NCBI GenBank assembly: GCA_038503035.1 | Contig: JAVSML010000980.1 | Location: forward strand, 260,225 to 324,224 | Direction of reading: 5' to 3' | From: Crocodylus rhombifer | Taxonomy: Eukaryota; Chordata; Crocodylia; Crocodylidae | DNA length: 64,000 nucleotides | Shown here: positions 25,613 through 37,085 of the stretch, one piece after another | How positions within the stretch are numbered: position 1 is the first letter of the stretch | Layout of the letters: each line of letters starts with the position of its first letter | Notes under the pieces: model-generated | Databases searched by the model: none | Told to the model about the DNA's origin: nothing | Seen by the model: the letters and a program-made list of their open reading frames with translations, nothing else | Made by a program: the position numbers and the translations under genes

Positions 25613-26982
25613 ACACAAGCCTCTCTGTACCATTGTGGACCTAATGATGAAAGCTGGAGTTGGCTTTCTGCTGCTCAGGCTTTTCTCCAGGACTGCAGAT
25701 CATGAATGAGGGAACTTTAGCTGAGTTCTGCAGCTCTCACCTTCCACTACTTCTGGTGTTTTGGTAAATTAAAGTCTGGGAATTAATCACTGAAATGACA
25801 TTTATTTCTGCTTTTGCTGCCTATAAAGGAGTGTTTCAATAGAAGTGTGATGGTGCTGGACAATAACAATACATAACATTCACTGTGCCTCAGTGCATGG
25901 CACAAAGGCAGAGTTTTCTGAGGGAAATGCCAGTAAGTTTCTATATGCATATAATACAGGGCATGTAAGTCAGTTTCCAGAGCTATAGTGGATGAAGTGT
26001 GTTTTTAACACTCCTCCTATTTGAACACAAGCATAAGAAGTCGAGAAACCAAATATACTTTTCTAAAGCACTGAAATTTGAATAAAATAATCTAAGGAAA
26101 TACGTATTCATTTTTAACTTTATTAAATTTTTATAAGGGGAATAGGGGGATGAGAGGTATCTTGTCTAATGTCCAAGCTTCAATTACCATGTTACCTGTG
26201 TAAATTCAGCTTTACTGATAGGCCCATCTTGCTGGGGTCATCTGATCCCAGCAGTCTTTCCTGCCCAAGTGCAATGGGCCTGAAACTGATGATCTATTAG
26301 GTCCATTCCAACTTCTAACATCTATGAAACTATGTTTTTTCACTATCACCAGTTCCCTTCTGGATGCCAAGTATTCAGTAACATTAAATTTGTGTTTAAA
26401 ACACTGGCTATATCTTCAGATGTTCATATACCCTAGTTGTGCCATACATCTTGTTGCTCCTGAATTTTACTATTTTTAACATTTGGAGTTTATTAAATAG
26501 ATGATAAAGCTTATTAAATAGATTGAAAAATGTATTTCAATCTGCTGCTGTTTTTTTAGCCCACTAATATGCAGGGGCAGCTTTTAAAAGGCCTTGTAGA
26601 AAGATGCTTTGGGTTTTATAAGTAGCTGTAACAAATTTTGGATTTAAGATTTGAGGCTTGTTTTTGAGAACTGTTTTATGAATATCTAATATGTGAATAT
26701 GCATATTTGTAATTTATACAGATGTTTTAGAGACTGTTGTAATTACATAAAGTAGACTAATATGTAAATAGCATGATTATATAAATGAGCATTTGACAGA
26801 AAGGACAACATATACACCTAAAAAATAGAAAACAATCTGATAATAGAAACAGTATTTGTTTTGTAAGCTTCTGTACAAATGTTTGAAGATTCTAGTCCTT
26901 TTAAATATGCAGATTATTATCAGGCTTTGCAAAACATTTATCTGTTACTTTTAATATATATTTTTTTACTTTTACTGTAATT
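25613..26982. other. Intron 1 sequence with one CR1 tail
   Basis: A CR1 3' tail lies at 26228-26335 on the + strand (gctggggtcatctgatccca ... acatctatgaaactatg). The rest is AT-rich and unremarkable. Confidence 0.6.
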
Positions 26983-27480
26983 ACATAAATATAAGGTGAC
27001 CCTGACTATAAGAGGACTAGCCAACAATTAGATTCTATATATGGAAAATTCATAGATTTGTTAAAATTTTTCAGGTATAGAATCTAAGTCAGAGGTGGGC
27101 AATTATTTTGGGCAGAGGGCTGCTTAATAAGTTATGGCAAGCCATTGAGGGCCACATGACAAGCAGCCCAGGGCAGATTAATATTAATTTTCTAAATTTT
27201 TAGGGACCCCACGGGCCGGATAGAATGGCCTGGTGGGCTGCGTCCAGCCCCCAGGCCGCATTTTGCCTACCCCTGATCCAAGTATTGGAGGTTGCCTTCA
27301 ATTTGTCTCCTTCCCATTGCTACATAGAGGAAAATAAATTTGGGTGGGTATCAGGTAGCCCCCTTCCCTTCCCTCACTTCCCTGCCATGTCTTCCCCCTG
27401 CACTCCCTTCCCTCCTTCCTTACTGTCAGACCCTGTTCTCCCTGAGCACATTGAAGTGAGAAGAAAATCTGAAAACACTG
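26983..27480. mobile_element. Family B TIR element (copy 5), interrupted by hAT
   Basis: The left part (acataaatataaggtgaccc) and the diagnostic pair aattagattctatatatgga / caggtatagaatctaag are followed by a hAT insertion. After it the element resumes with attggaggttgccttcaatt, matching copy 1 near 8005-8025. The right end is not found. Confidence 0.55.
27090..27275. mobile_element. Non-autonomous hAT element nested in family B element
   Basis: The TIRs are CAGAGGTGGGCA and TGCCTACCCCTG. The TSDs are atctaagt (27082-27089) and atccaagt (27276-27283), 7 of 8. The uninterrupted family B copy at 7904 shows the empty-site form. Same family as 25403-25604. Confidence 0.88.
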
Positions 27481-28840
27481 AGCTTGAAATGAACATAATT
27501 TACCATGTAGGCAAATTATTACAGATACCCATAGATTTAATTAATAGATTTCATAAATTTCATCCAGAGTTGATACATTTTTACCTTTTTTGAAACAGCT
27601 CCAAGTTTTAGCACAGGTACTCCATAAACATACATTTAAGCAGCACTTTTGTACCTCCTTCTATATGGCATTAGTATAAAACTAACAGGCTCATGATTTA
27701 CCATATAGTTTATTGGGCTGGGCCCCAGCAGTGTCAGCAGCATTTCAAGCCATAGTGACTGCACAGCTCAGCATTGATCAATAGCTGCATGCTCCACATA
27801 GTCCCCACAAAGAATCCATGTGGTAATTAGCCCCCGACTCATGACTGGAACTGGGTGTTCTTGCCTAAGTCCTGGGATCCTCCAAAAAGTTTATATGCAA
27901 ATGAGACGCAGGACAGTCTGATCCATCTCATGGAGAGGTGGGGCCACACTAATCGCATGTGCCAGGCTGAGAGAGGGGGTGACAGAAGGATTCTAGGTGA
28001 ACTGTTTGGTGATGTTTGTCAGACATCTGATGCTAGTGAAGAAACAGGAATGATTGGGAATGGGGCAGAAGGGCACAGCTGAGTGATGTGTGAAGAGAAT
28101 GTCAAAATGTATTTAATTTAGTTGCTCATCATAACTTCAAAAAGAGTTAATGCTGAGGGGGACTGAGTTCAATGGCTACTACCATATAACTTATTCAGAT
28201 GCACTAACCTATCATGACCACTAAGTGGTTTTCCTAGTTGCAGGGGAAAACCACTTCCTTGGCAGGGGGCAGTACCCTGACCAAGGTAATGCAATTCAGA
28301 TGCTACTGTGTAGTGGAAGGGGTTGCACCCTTGCCTGATTGCAGACAGGACTCCCTACAAGAGCTTCATAGTTAGCCTCCTGTTTCGACTTCCATTGGGA
28401 GGATCTCAGCTACATTCTGACTTTATGGAAATGGGAGACTCCTCCTTAGCTTGCTCCTGTGGCCATATGGCTGAGGGCAAGTGAAACTTGGGGGATCCGA
28501 ACCCAAAGCCTCCAGGCTTGGGCCTGCATGTAGGATGCCTGCCAAAGGATTTGGAAGTATCTGAAACCCCAGGCAGGGTTGGAGGATGCTAGCCGGTAGC
28601 CAGGTCACATACGGTTTTTGAAAGACTTGCATGGAGTTGAGTTGATTTGGCCAATTTGATTTGAGACACTGAAGATTTTCCATAACCCCCCCCCCCACCC
28701 CAAATTAAGTTCTCATCAGCATATTTGCCCACCATGGGCCATGAGTTTTGCAGTCGTGCTCAATGTTTGATGCTTTTAATCAACGTCATAGTTTATTTCT
28801 GGTGTTTATATATAGTTATGTATATAGTTTATATCTGGTG
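27481..28840. other. Intron 1 sequence without recognised feature
   Basis: No gene. A C run lies at about 28686-28697, and the sequence adjoins the truncated 5' end of the CR1 element. Confidence 0.5.
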
Positions 28841-30283
28841 TAGTGCCAGAAGACTGGAAGAAGGCCAATGTGGTGCCGATCTTCAAGAAAGGGAGGAGAG
28901 TGGATCCGGCTAACTACAGGCCCATTAGCCTGACTTCTATCCTGGGGAAGATCTTAGAAAAGTTTATTAAGGAGGCCATCCTTGAGGGACTGGCCCAGGC
29001 TAACATTCTAAGGGACAGCCAGCACGGGTTTGTTGCGGGTAGGTCTTGTTTGACCAATCTTATTTCCTTCTATGACCAGGTGACCCATCACCTGGACAAG
29101 GGAGAAGAGATTGATGTCATATATCTTGACTTCAAAAAAGCTTTTGATCTGGTATCCCATGATCACCTCTTGGCCAAACTGCCCAGTTGTGGCCTTGGCT
29201 CCACCACGATCCGCTGGCTGGGAAATTGGCTTCGTGGTCGGACCCAGAGGGTTGTGATTGATGGCAGTCACTCATCGTGGTGCCCTATGACCAGTGGGGT
29301 CCCTCAAGGCTATGTCCTGGGACCCATATTGTTCAACATCTTCATTAACGATGTGGACATTGGAGTCAGGAGTGGACTGGCCAAGTTCGCCGATGACACC
29401 AAACTTTGGGGCAAAGCATCCACGCCAGAAGATAGGCGGGTGATCCAGGCTGACCTGGACAAGCTCAGCAAATGGGCAGACGAGAACCTCATGGTGTTTA
29501 ACACCAAAAAATGCAAGGTTCTCCACCTTGGGAGGAAAAACCTGCAGCACCCTTATAGGCTCGGCAGTGCTACGTTGGTTAGCACTACAGAAGAAAAAGA
29601 CTTGGGGGTCATCATTGACCACAAGATGAACATGAGCCTGCAATGCGATGCTGCGGCTAGTAAAGCGACCAAAATGCTGGCGTGCATCCATAGATGCTTC
29701 TCAAGCAAATCCCGGGACGTCATTCTCCCCTTGTACTCGGCCTTGGTGAGGCCGCAGCTGGAGTACTGCGTCCAGTTTTGGGCGTCACAATTCAAAAAGG
29801 ATGTGGAGAAGCTTGAGAGAGTCCAGAGGAGAGCCACGCGCATTATCAGAGGTCAGGAAAACAGATCTTACGATGACAGGCTGAGAGCCATGGGACTCTT
29901 TAGCCTGGAAAAGGGCAGGCTCAGGGGTGGTCTGATGGCCACCTATAAGTTTATCAGGGGTGACCACCAGGATCTGGGGGAACGTCTGTTCACCAGAGCG
30001 CCCCAAGGGATGACGAGGTCGAATGGTCACAAACTCCTGCAAGACCGTTTCAGGCTGGACATAAGGAAGAATTTCTTTACTGTCCGAGCCCCCAAGGTCT
30101 GGAACAGTCTGCCAGCGGAGGTGGTTTAAGCGCCTACATTGAACACCTTCAAGAGTAAATTGGATGCTTATCTTGCTGGGATCCTATGACCCCAGCTGAC
30201 TTTCTGCCCTTTGGGCAGGGTGCTGGACTCGATGATCTTCCGAGGTCCCTTCCAGCCCTAACGTCTATGAAATCTATGAAATT
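28841..30283 (+). mobile_element. CR1 LINE, 5'-truncated, youngest copy in window
   Basis: It covers the ORF2 reverse transcriptase region through the 3' terminus. The tail has the typical CR1 3'UTR (tgctggactcgatgatcttc) and ends in tandem TCTATGAAA units at 30264-30283. The 5' end is cut within the segment just before the RT domain, so the endonuclease and ORF1 are absent. This is typical of target-primed insertion. Confidence 0.95.
28843..30189 (+). pseudogene. CR1 ORF2 reverse transcriptase (5'-truncated, one nonsense codon)
   Basis: The frame runs uninterrupted for 428 codons from 28843 to a TAA at 30127-30129. In frame after the TAA, the usual CR1 C-terminus continues (APTLNTFKSKLDAYLAGIL) to TGA at 30187-30189. 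The TAA is therefore most likely a point nonsense mutation. RT motifs are visible in order: VVPIFKKG and NYRPISLTS (fingers), YLDFKKAFD with the first catalytic Asp, SGVPQGYVLGPILF, and FADDTKLW with the catalytic Asp pair. The thumb and C-terminal part ([15 protein letters not shown]) follows. Function would be target-primed reverse transcription. No endonuclease is present, so this copy cannot move by itself. Confidence 0.95.
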
Positions 30284-30799
30284 TCCATTACTGAGCACAT
30301 GCTGCTTTTTGATAGCAGTTTAATGATAGATAGTGTATCTAATGAAGTTTCCTTGTAGGCGAGGGGCAATTTTTCCCTGTGCTGATTGGGAAATAAAGCC
30401 TCATCCTCTTTTGGAGTAAATATGGTGTAATGCCATTAGATGAAACTTGTGAATGTTCAGGGAGAAACCTGTTTTCTTACCACTTTCATGTTGAGAAGTA
30501 TAGTAAAATGTTAGCTGGATGAGTTGGGATTATATGTCTGTCTATCATGGCACCATACAGGCAACTACTGGATAACTTATTTAACCAGTGATCTGTGTAG
30601 TACACAAAAGCTGGCATGGGAAGCTAGCCAGAAATATAAACATCCAACCTGAATATTTCACGGTAGAACTCGGTGCACAAACAATTACAGGTACCTTCAC
30701 AAAATTGAGTGCAACCTTGTTTTTGGTCAGATGTTTAGAAAGTCATGCTTTAGTAAGTCAGCTTTAATGTGTGCTGAGAACTAAGGAACCCAACACTGC
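30284..30799. other. Intron 1 sequence without recognised feature
   Basis: AT-rich spacer between CR1 and the hAT MITE. Confidence 0.5.
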
Positions 30800-30807
30800 C
30801 ACATCAC

Positions 30808-31033
30808 CAGGGATCCTGGTTTTCTCCAATTTAAAAAAATTCCCTATATTTGGTTTAAAAAAAAAAAGCAAGCCCAAATTCAAACTTTTCCATTACTGAA
30901 ATGAAACACCACTAATATTTTAAAATGAAACACGTGTTTCATAATAATCACAGAAAAAACTGTATTTGGGGTTACTTTTTTTTTTAACTGAAAATTGTGG
31001 ATTTTTTTCAATTGGAGAAAACCAGGATCCCTG
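30808..31033. mobile_element. hAT MITE with CAGGGATCCTGG ends (copy 3, intact)
   Basis: This 226-bp element has 24-bp perfect TIRs beginning CAGGGATCCTGGTTTTCTCC. The exact 8-bp TSD cacatcac is at 30800-30807 and 31034-31041. A GGATCC palindrome sits inside each TIR. It is AT-rich and non-coding. This copy best defines the family. Confidence 0.92.
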
Positions 31034-31041
31034 CACATCAC

Positions 31042-33324
31042 TGACTCCTTTCCAAGAGAGCATTGCAGAGAGTGTTTAGTAAAACTGAGTCACTGGAACA
31101 TGTACTACCAATTACATACAATAAAAATATACTCTGACCCAGAAGTTACTGAAAAAAGCAGAAATACTGAAACAGGAATATGGATTTACTTGCGAATCTT
31201 AAGGTTGCATCACATCAGCTCAGGTACTGGTCATTATGATGTTAAGAGATGCCCTCAGATTGAACAAATGTTAACATGCTGCTAAATTGCCAATGAAAAA
31301 TGAGGTTTAAATAAAATATTTTTTGAGAAACCAGTCGCAGCAATGGTACATCAGTTGAACTGTAAATAAAGCAGTTTGCAGTTTTTTGAACTGTAGTGAC
31401 TGAGAGCCATGCCTATTGCTGTTTGTTTAGCTTTTGTGACTTTTGCTGGCTGAAGCATACACATGAATGTTTAAAAGAATGTTACAGCTTTGAATGTGTA
31501 CAATAACAAAACAGTTTAATCAGTCCATTTGTCTCTTTCTTAATTATTAATATAAATATGGTCCAAGTTAAAGCACTTCTAATGGTTGATGCTGTTTTAT
31601 GTAGTGATGGGCCTCCACTGAAAAGTTTTCATTCTGGGTTTAAATTCCAACCCCCTACTCAAAATACCATAGTCATTCAGTCTGAACTTTTGAGTTTACT
31701 TTCTTGTAATTATTCAGTTTCTGGCCAGTATTTAGCATTTGGCCAAATAGAAACTTTGGCATCTCCAGTTCACTTGTACAAAAAGCTCTTGTAACAGTAC
31801 TGTTACTGACCCCACTGTGAGAGTTGTGTGGTATTGGTCCTTACTAAACGTTTAATGTTTCCTATGAGCCACGTCTATGTGGAGGCGAGCATTGCAGGCT
31901 CTGAACTCATTAGCTGTGGGAAGTTCCCAGAAACATTAAAAGATCTTGAGTAACAGAAGAATGCTTTTTCAGGATTGGCAAAATAGTGCAAATACCTGAG
32001 GCAATGTTTACTTTTATGTTCCAGCACTAAAGATCTAACTGGCAGTTACTAAGCCAGCACCCACTGAAAGTCTCTAGTATACAGGGATACTAAACCTAGT
32101 AGTCACCTAGCTCTTTTACCTCGTTGTCCAGTGACCTGTGCCACCTTTTGCTGGCTTTGTAGCAGTGACAGGGTGCGTTTTTGCCTAATTCGAGATCCTC
32201 AGTCCCATATTCTAAGCTGCTATCAGACAGACCCCCTGCTAAGGTCTCCTTCCTCTTCTGCTCTTCTTAGGCCTCATATAGATATTCCGTTTCTTTTGGC
32301 AGTCGCTGCTTTCCCAGGAGAAGCCACAAGTGTACAGATGCTCAGGCTTTTTCTCCCCCTTCTCAGGGTAAAAACGGCTGCTCCAGGAGAAAAATAACCT
32401 GGAAGCAACCAGGATTAAATCATTTCCTGGAGAGGTTCTCCTGGGAGAGTGACTGTGTGTATGCTGTGTTTCTTCTACACCTTGTTGACCTCTAACTGGG
32501 GTCCGGATTTTATAAAATGTAGCTTGAGTCCTTTTGATTTAGTGGTGTACAGTTTCTTGCAGGCACATGTTTTTGGGTGCATATCTGTACACTGTTTATG
32601 CTGTGCATTGGAATCACCTTTTAAAGTTGTGGCTGTTTGAAAGGATTTTTTATTCATTTGTTATTCATGACATACTGCAGGAGTTCCTCTGCTGCTGCAT
32701 ATATTGCTTACATGGGAGAGTTGAGTCAAAAGTATGGTTTCTAAGTTTTAATGGAATAAAACATTTTGTAGCCCCTTCTCCCTCTTCAGAATACAATCAG
32801 GAAGAATAATAATACATTATTTAACTTTCATTGCTTGTAGGCTTACATGGTAGGTAAGAGGCAGTAGGAACAGATATGGGTGTGGAAGACTTTCAGGTTT
32901 AGCTTTATTAGTTTCAGCACAATGGTATGCAGATGCTGAAGATGATTAATATGAAGTACTATAATTCCTTCTCAGATTGATGATAAACAGAATAATTTTT
33001 AATGGATATTAAGTTCGAAATAGCCCAAATCCAACAGATAGCTACCATTTTGATTAGGTTCTCCTCTCTTGACTTATGCAGACATGGAGGCTATATCCTT
33101 TTCAGATAGGTTATTTCCATGCAGAAACAAAAGCTTAATACAGATAACAGCTTTTCATGTTACATATGCATATTTCTTCATATGGATTACGTAAGGTAGC
33201 AGAAAATACTTGGAGTATGTTACTGTATTACAGTGTTTGTGGTGTATTTGGTAATAACTTCCTGGTTGGCAGATTATCACAGACGGATGATGAGATGTAA
33301 AAAGAGAATGCACAGGCTGAAATA
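31042..33324. other. Intron 1 sequence, mostly unique
   Basis: No gene recognised. The moderately GC-rich stretch 32130-32450 might be a decayed DNA transposon, but I could not find its ends. Confidence 0.45.
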
Positions 33325-33922
33325 ATAATCTGGCATGCATCAATCGATGCATTTCCAGCAAAACCAAGGAAGTGATTCTTCCACTCCAGTAAGCATTGGT
33401 GAGACCGCAGCTGGAGTACTGCATCCAGTTCTGGGCACCGCACTTCAACAAGGACGTGGAAAAGCTTGAGAGAGTCCAGAGAAGAGCCACCCATATGATC
33501 AGAGACTTGCACAGCAAGCCATATGAGGAAAGGCTGAGGGACCTGGGACTCTTCAGCCTGAAAAAGAGAAGGCTGAGAGGGGACCTGGTAGCAGCTTACT
33601 GCTACATCAGGGGATTTGCATCAAGGGCTCGATGAACAACTCTACACCAGGGCACCCTTGTGGAAAACCAGGAGTAATGGCCACAAACTCCTGGAAGACT
33701 GTTTCAAGCTCAACATCAGGAAACACTTCTTCACAGTCAGGGTGTCCAGACTGGAATTAGCTCCCTCCAGAGGTAGTGGAATAGCCTACCCTGGAAATCT
33801 TCAAGAAGAGACTGGACGGTCACCTTTCTGGGGTCATCTGACCCTGGTTGTCTTTCCTGCGTGGTATAGGGGGGCCAGACCCGATGATCTTCTGTGGTCT
33901 CTTCCAGCCCCTTACAATCCTG
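33325..33922 (+). mobile_element. CR1 LINE fragment, 5'-truncated, frameshifted
   Basis: It encodes the ORF2 C-terminal part. [20 protein letters not shown] and [20 protein letters not shown] are in one frame, then the frame shifts near 33620 to continue with RSNGHKLLEDCFKLNIRKHF. The tail gatgatcttctgtggtctct is diverged and lacks the TCTATGA repeats. It is older than the copy at 28841. Confidence 0.88.
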
Positions 33923-34882
33923 AATAAAAAGTGAAGTCTTGTTGTCTTGGCAGTCTCTGAATTGATACAGTATGTCCCATAGTACAGAGCATAAGAATCT
34001 GTAAAATTGTGGGCAACAAAATTGGTATACAGTTTTCAGATGCCAGAACAAATTGTTCTTTACTTATTTGCTTTGTGTAGTGACGGTTTCTGATACCATT
34101 ACTATTTTGATGTTTTTCTTCATTTTGCAGCATTGTAAACAATGTGAATCAAATTAGTTCACTACACTTGCATAGTAGTCACCAAAGTCTAAATAGTATC
34201 AAATAATTTGTTGGTGAGAGAAGATTGTAATGTCCCATTCTTGCAATCTTACCCTTGTCAGCAGACTGTCGTTGACTTTCCCCATTCATGGAAATCTCTC
34301 CACATGGGTCAAATTTCAGGATTGATGCTTGTGTGCTGGGTGTGATGCAATTTCTGCAACTAGTCATAGGTAGTTACAGGTGTTTCTCAATATAGGGTAA
34401 ATTGTAGAATCACATTTTCAGAGATGAATAACATTCACACTTAAAGTATAGGTTTGATAGTTCATAAAAATATTATTACCTGTTCAAATGCAATCAGCTT
34501 TGAGTTGTCATTGTGTTCTGCTTCTGTCTTATACCAGTTACAATTTATACCAGCCTAATGCTGCTAAAATCAAGTATGTGTATTTGGTTCCTCTCAGCAA
34601 TACTATTCTACATGCATCCTTTTTTTTTCCTTAAAAGAACAATAAAGTATATGGTGTTCATCTGACCATATACTTAAAATCTGCTTTCATACCACAAAGA
34701 TACTTCAGTTGAGAGAGAGACCCTAACCTTATTTTGAAAGAGCCACCTGAATACTCCATAGTAACCTTCTGTAATAGAAACCCTCCCTCCCACACCCATC
34801 CATGACTGCACACCTCTGTTGATCCCCTGTCACCATACACTAAAACTGATTTAAAAGAATCATCAAGCAGCTACAGCTTATA
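33923..34882. other. Intron 1 sequence without recognised feature
   Basis: No gene or bounded repeat; a T tract lies near 34620. Confidence 0.5.
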
Positions 34883-34890
34883 CTCTACGG

Positions 34891-35103
34891 CAGGGGTGTC
34901 CAGCCTTTTTGCATGTGGGGCCGGATCATAAACTTTTTATCACCCAGTGGACCGGTGAGCCATATTCAAAGACCTCACAGGAAGCAGTATCACAAAAGTA
35001 CCCCCCCCCCCCCCAACAAAAGTACAGTGTTTACTTTTGTTTCCTGTTGCAGCACCTCCGGCCTCAGAAAATGGCTTGGAGGGCCACATGTTGGACAAGA
35101 CTG
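34891..35103. mobile_element. Non-autonomous hAT element (CAGGGGTGTCCA type)
   Basis: The left TIR CAGGGGTGTCCA pairs with a decayed right end tggacaagactg. The flanking octamers ctctacgg (34883-34890) and ctctatga (35104-35111) match at 6 of 8, both differences being transitions. Text such as ggagggccacatgttggaca is typical of Charlie-like hATs. It contains a C tract at 35000-35014. Confidence 0.8.
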
Positions 35104-35500
35104 CTCTATGAAGATCAAGCCTTGAGAGAAATGTTCCCAGCCCCTCTGCTCCTGGCTTTCAAACAAGCCCCAAGCCTTGCCTAGCTTATCAGAAGCAAAC
35201 TCCCCACTGCTCAACAGACATCAAATGGGACACAGCCTTGACTTTGCAACTTAGATGCTTAATCTCCCATAATAGACTCATTGGAATCCATGGTTCCTAT
35301 GCATGTCTAGGGTTACCATATTTCCCGTATCAAAAAAGGAAACTTGTAGGGTGGAGGAGAGGGAGGGGGTATATGATTGCAAGGGGGGGAAGGGCAGTGG
35401 TATATGGCTGTGCCCTGCTTCTGCTTCTCACTCCTAAGCCACAGTACCTGCAGCCCTGCTGCTGCTTTTGCTCCTGAATGACTGTACCCTGCCCCCCAGA

Positions 35501-35693
35501 CCTGCTGGTGCCTCTTACTTCTGACCTGCATCCCCTGTCCTTCTCCCAGCCCTGCCAGTGCTTCTCACTTCTATCCACAGCCTCCTGTCCCCCCAGCCCT
35601 GCCAGTGCCCCTCACTCACAACTCACAGCCCCCTGTGCATCAGCCCTGCCAGTGCCTTTCCCGAACTGTAGCTGCCTGCCTCCTCCCACCCTG
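35501..35693. repeat. 47-50-bp minisatellite running into the assembly gap
   Basis: The phrase cctgccagtg begins at 35551, 35598 and 35645 (period 47). A diverged unit, cctgctggtg, begins at 35501. Each is followed by a variant of ctcacttctatccacagcc. The array reaches the first N, so its length is unknown. Confidence 0.8.
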
Positions 35694-36093
35694 NNNNNNN
35701 NNNNNNNNNNNNNNNNNNNNNNNNNNNNNNNNNNNNNNNNNNNNNNNNNNNNNNNNNNNNNNNNNNNNNNNNNNNNNNNNNNNNNNNNNNNNNNNNNNNN
35801 NNNNNNNNNNNNNNNNNNNNNNNNNNNNNNNNNNNNNNNNNNNNNNNNNNNNNNNNNNNNNNNNNNNNNNNNNNNNNNNNNNNNNNNNNNNNNNNNNNNN
35901 NNNNNNNNNNNNNNNNNNNNNNNNNNNNNNNNNNNNNNNNNNNNNNNNNNNNNNNNNNNNNNNNNNNNNNNNNNNNNNNNNNNNNNNNNNNNNNNNNNNN
36001 NNNNNNNNNNNNNNNNNNNNNNNNNNNNNNNNNNNNNNNNNNNNNNNNNNNNNNNNNNNNNNNNNNNNNNNNNNNNNNNNNNNNNNNNNNNNN
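35694..36093. other. Assembly gap (400 N)
   Basis: Exactly 400 Ns. Open frames reported across it are meaningless. Confidence 0.99.
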
Positions 36094-36602
36094 ATATGCA
36101 CACAGTCTCCGTGCCTCTTATTTGTGAGGAGCTACCAGGGCCCAAGCTCAGAGCACATGATCCCCTGACAGCCAGTCACCTTGCCTTGCTGCTCCCAGCC
36201 CCAAACAACCAAGCTAGAAGTGCTGGAGGAAAGCCAGAGGCAGAGCAAAAACCTGGACACTTGCTTGCATTTTAAAAACCCACCTGGACAGGGGGCCAAA
36301 TAAGAGGACATGTTGGGGAAAACACAGATGTATGGTAACCCTACGCATGCCTTTTTCAAAATGTAATCTATCTGATCCAATGTACCAGATCCCCTCATGG
36401 TAAATATGCCAGTGAAACTAACTGACAACTACATACCAGAATGAACTTCTACAGAAAAAACTTAAAAGGACAGAAACACACAGAGTACATTTTTTTTCAT
36501 AGAACCAACCCATTTCTTTTGACCTCGCTATCTTCCTGCTCAAGGGAAATCCATCACTAGCTTTTAGTTTTTTGTTCAAGAATTCACCTTTATAGGTATG
36601 TA

Positions 36603-37085
36603 TAGAATCATAGAAAGTTAGGGTTAGAAGGGACCTCAGGAGGCCATCTAGTCCAGCATTTTTCAACTCATGGCTCGAGACCCAAAAGTGGGTCACAAGA
36701 ATAAATAAAAGGGTTGTGAACAAAAAATGGATCCACAAACTTTAAAAAATAGGTTCTCCTTCAAAGGTGAAAAACCTTGGGAAACTATGGCCTTTCCCTT
36801 GCTGGCTGGCAGAGCTCCAGCCTGGAAGGGGCTGCCCCATGCACCCACCCCTTTGCCCCACACACTGGAGGGCTGGGGCAGGGAGCTGTGGGTCAGGAGT
36901 GAGGGACACTGGGTTGGGACTGGCTGTTGATGTTTACAAATGTATCCTGGCACCAGAAAGGTTGAGTACCACTGATCTAGTCCAACCCCCTGCTCAAAGC
37001 AGGACCATCCCCAACTAGATCATCCCAGCCAAAGTTTTGTCTAGTTGAGTTTTGAAACCCTCCAAGGGTGGAGCTTCCATCATAA
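36603..37085 (-). repeat. Old CR1 3' end, minus strand, split by hAT
   Basis: The reverse-orientation tail atagaatcatagaaagttag, then gaagggacctcaggaggcca, resumes after a hAT insertion as caaccccctgctcaaagcag and continues to about 37085. It is a diverged, classical sauropsid CR1 tail. Confidence 0.82.
36654..36974. mobile_element. Non-autonomous hAT element nested in CR1
   Basis: The left end is CAGCATTTTTCAACTCATGG and the right end is aggttgagtaccactg. The 8-bp TSD atctagtc is exact on both sides (36646-36653, 36975-36982) and falls inside the CR1 tail. It is 321 bp with a GC-rich centre and no coding capacity. Confidence 0.9.

Larger units (their letters stand above)
35309..36342. mobile_element. 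TIR element with 10-bp TSD, minisatellite cargo and gap (family C)
   Basis: The ends are inverted: agggttaccata at the left and tatggtaaccct at the right. The flanks atgcatgtct (35299-35308) and acgcatgcct (36343-36352) match at 8 of 10, both changes being C/T. A 9-10-bp TSD is more like Mutator-type than hAT or mariner elements, but the superfamily is not certain. The interior is C-rich and contains a 47-bp minisatellite and 400 Ns. Confidence 0.7.

Noticed and set aside
35478..36275. 265-codon open frame on + and 177-codon frame on -
   Set aside because: Most of the frame is N; the rest is minisatellite.
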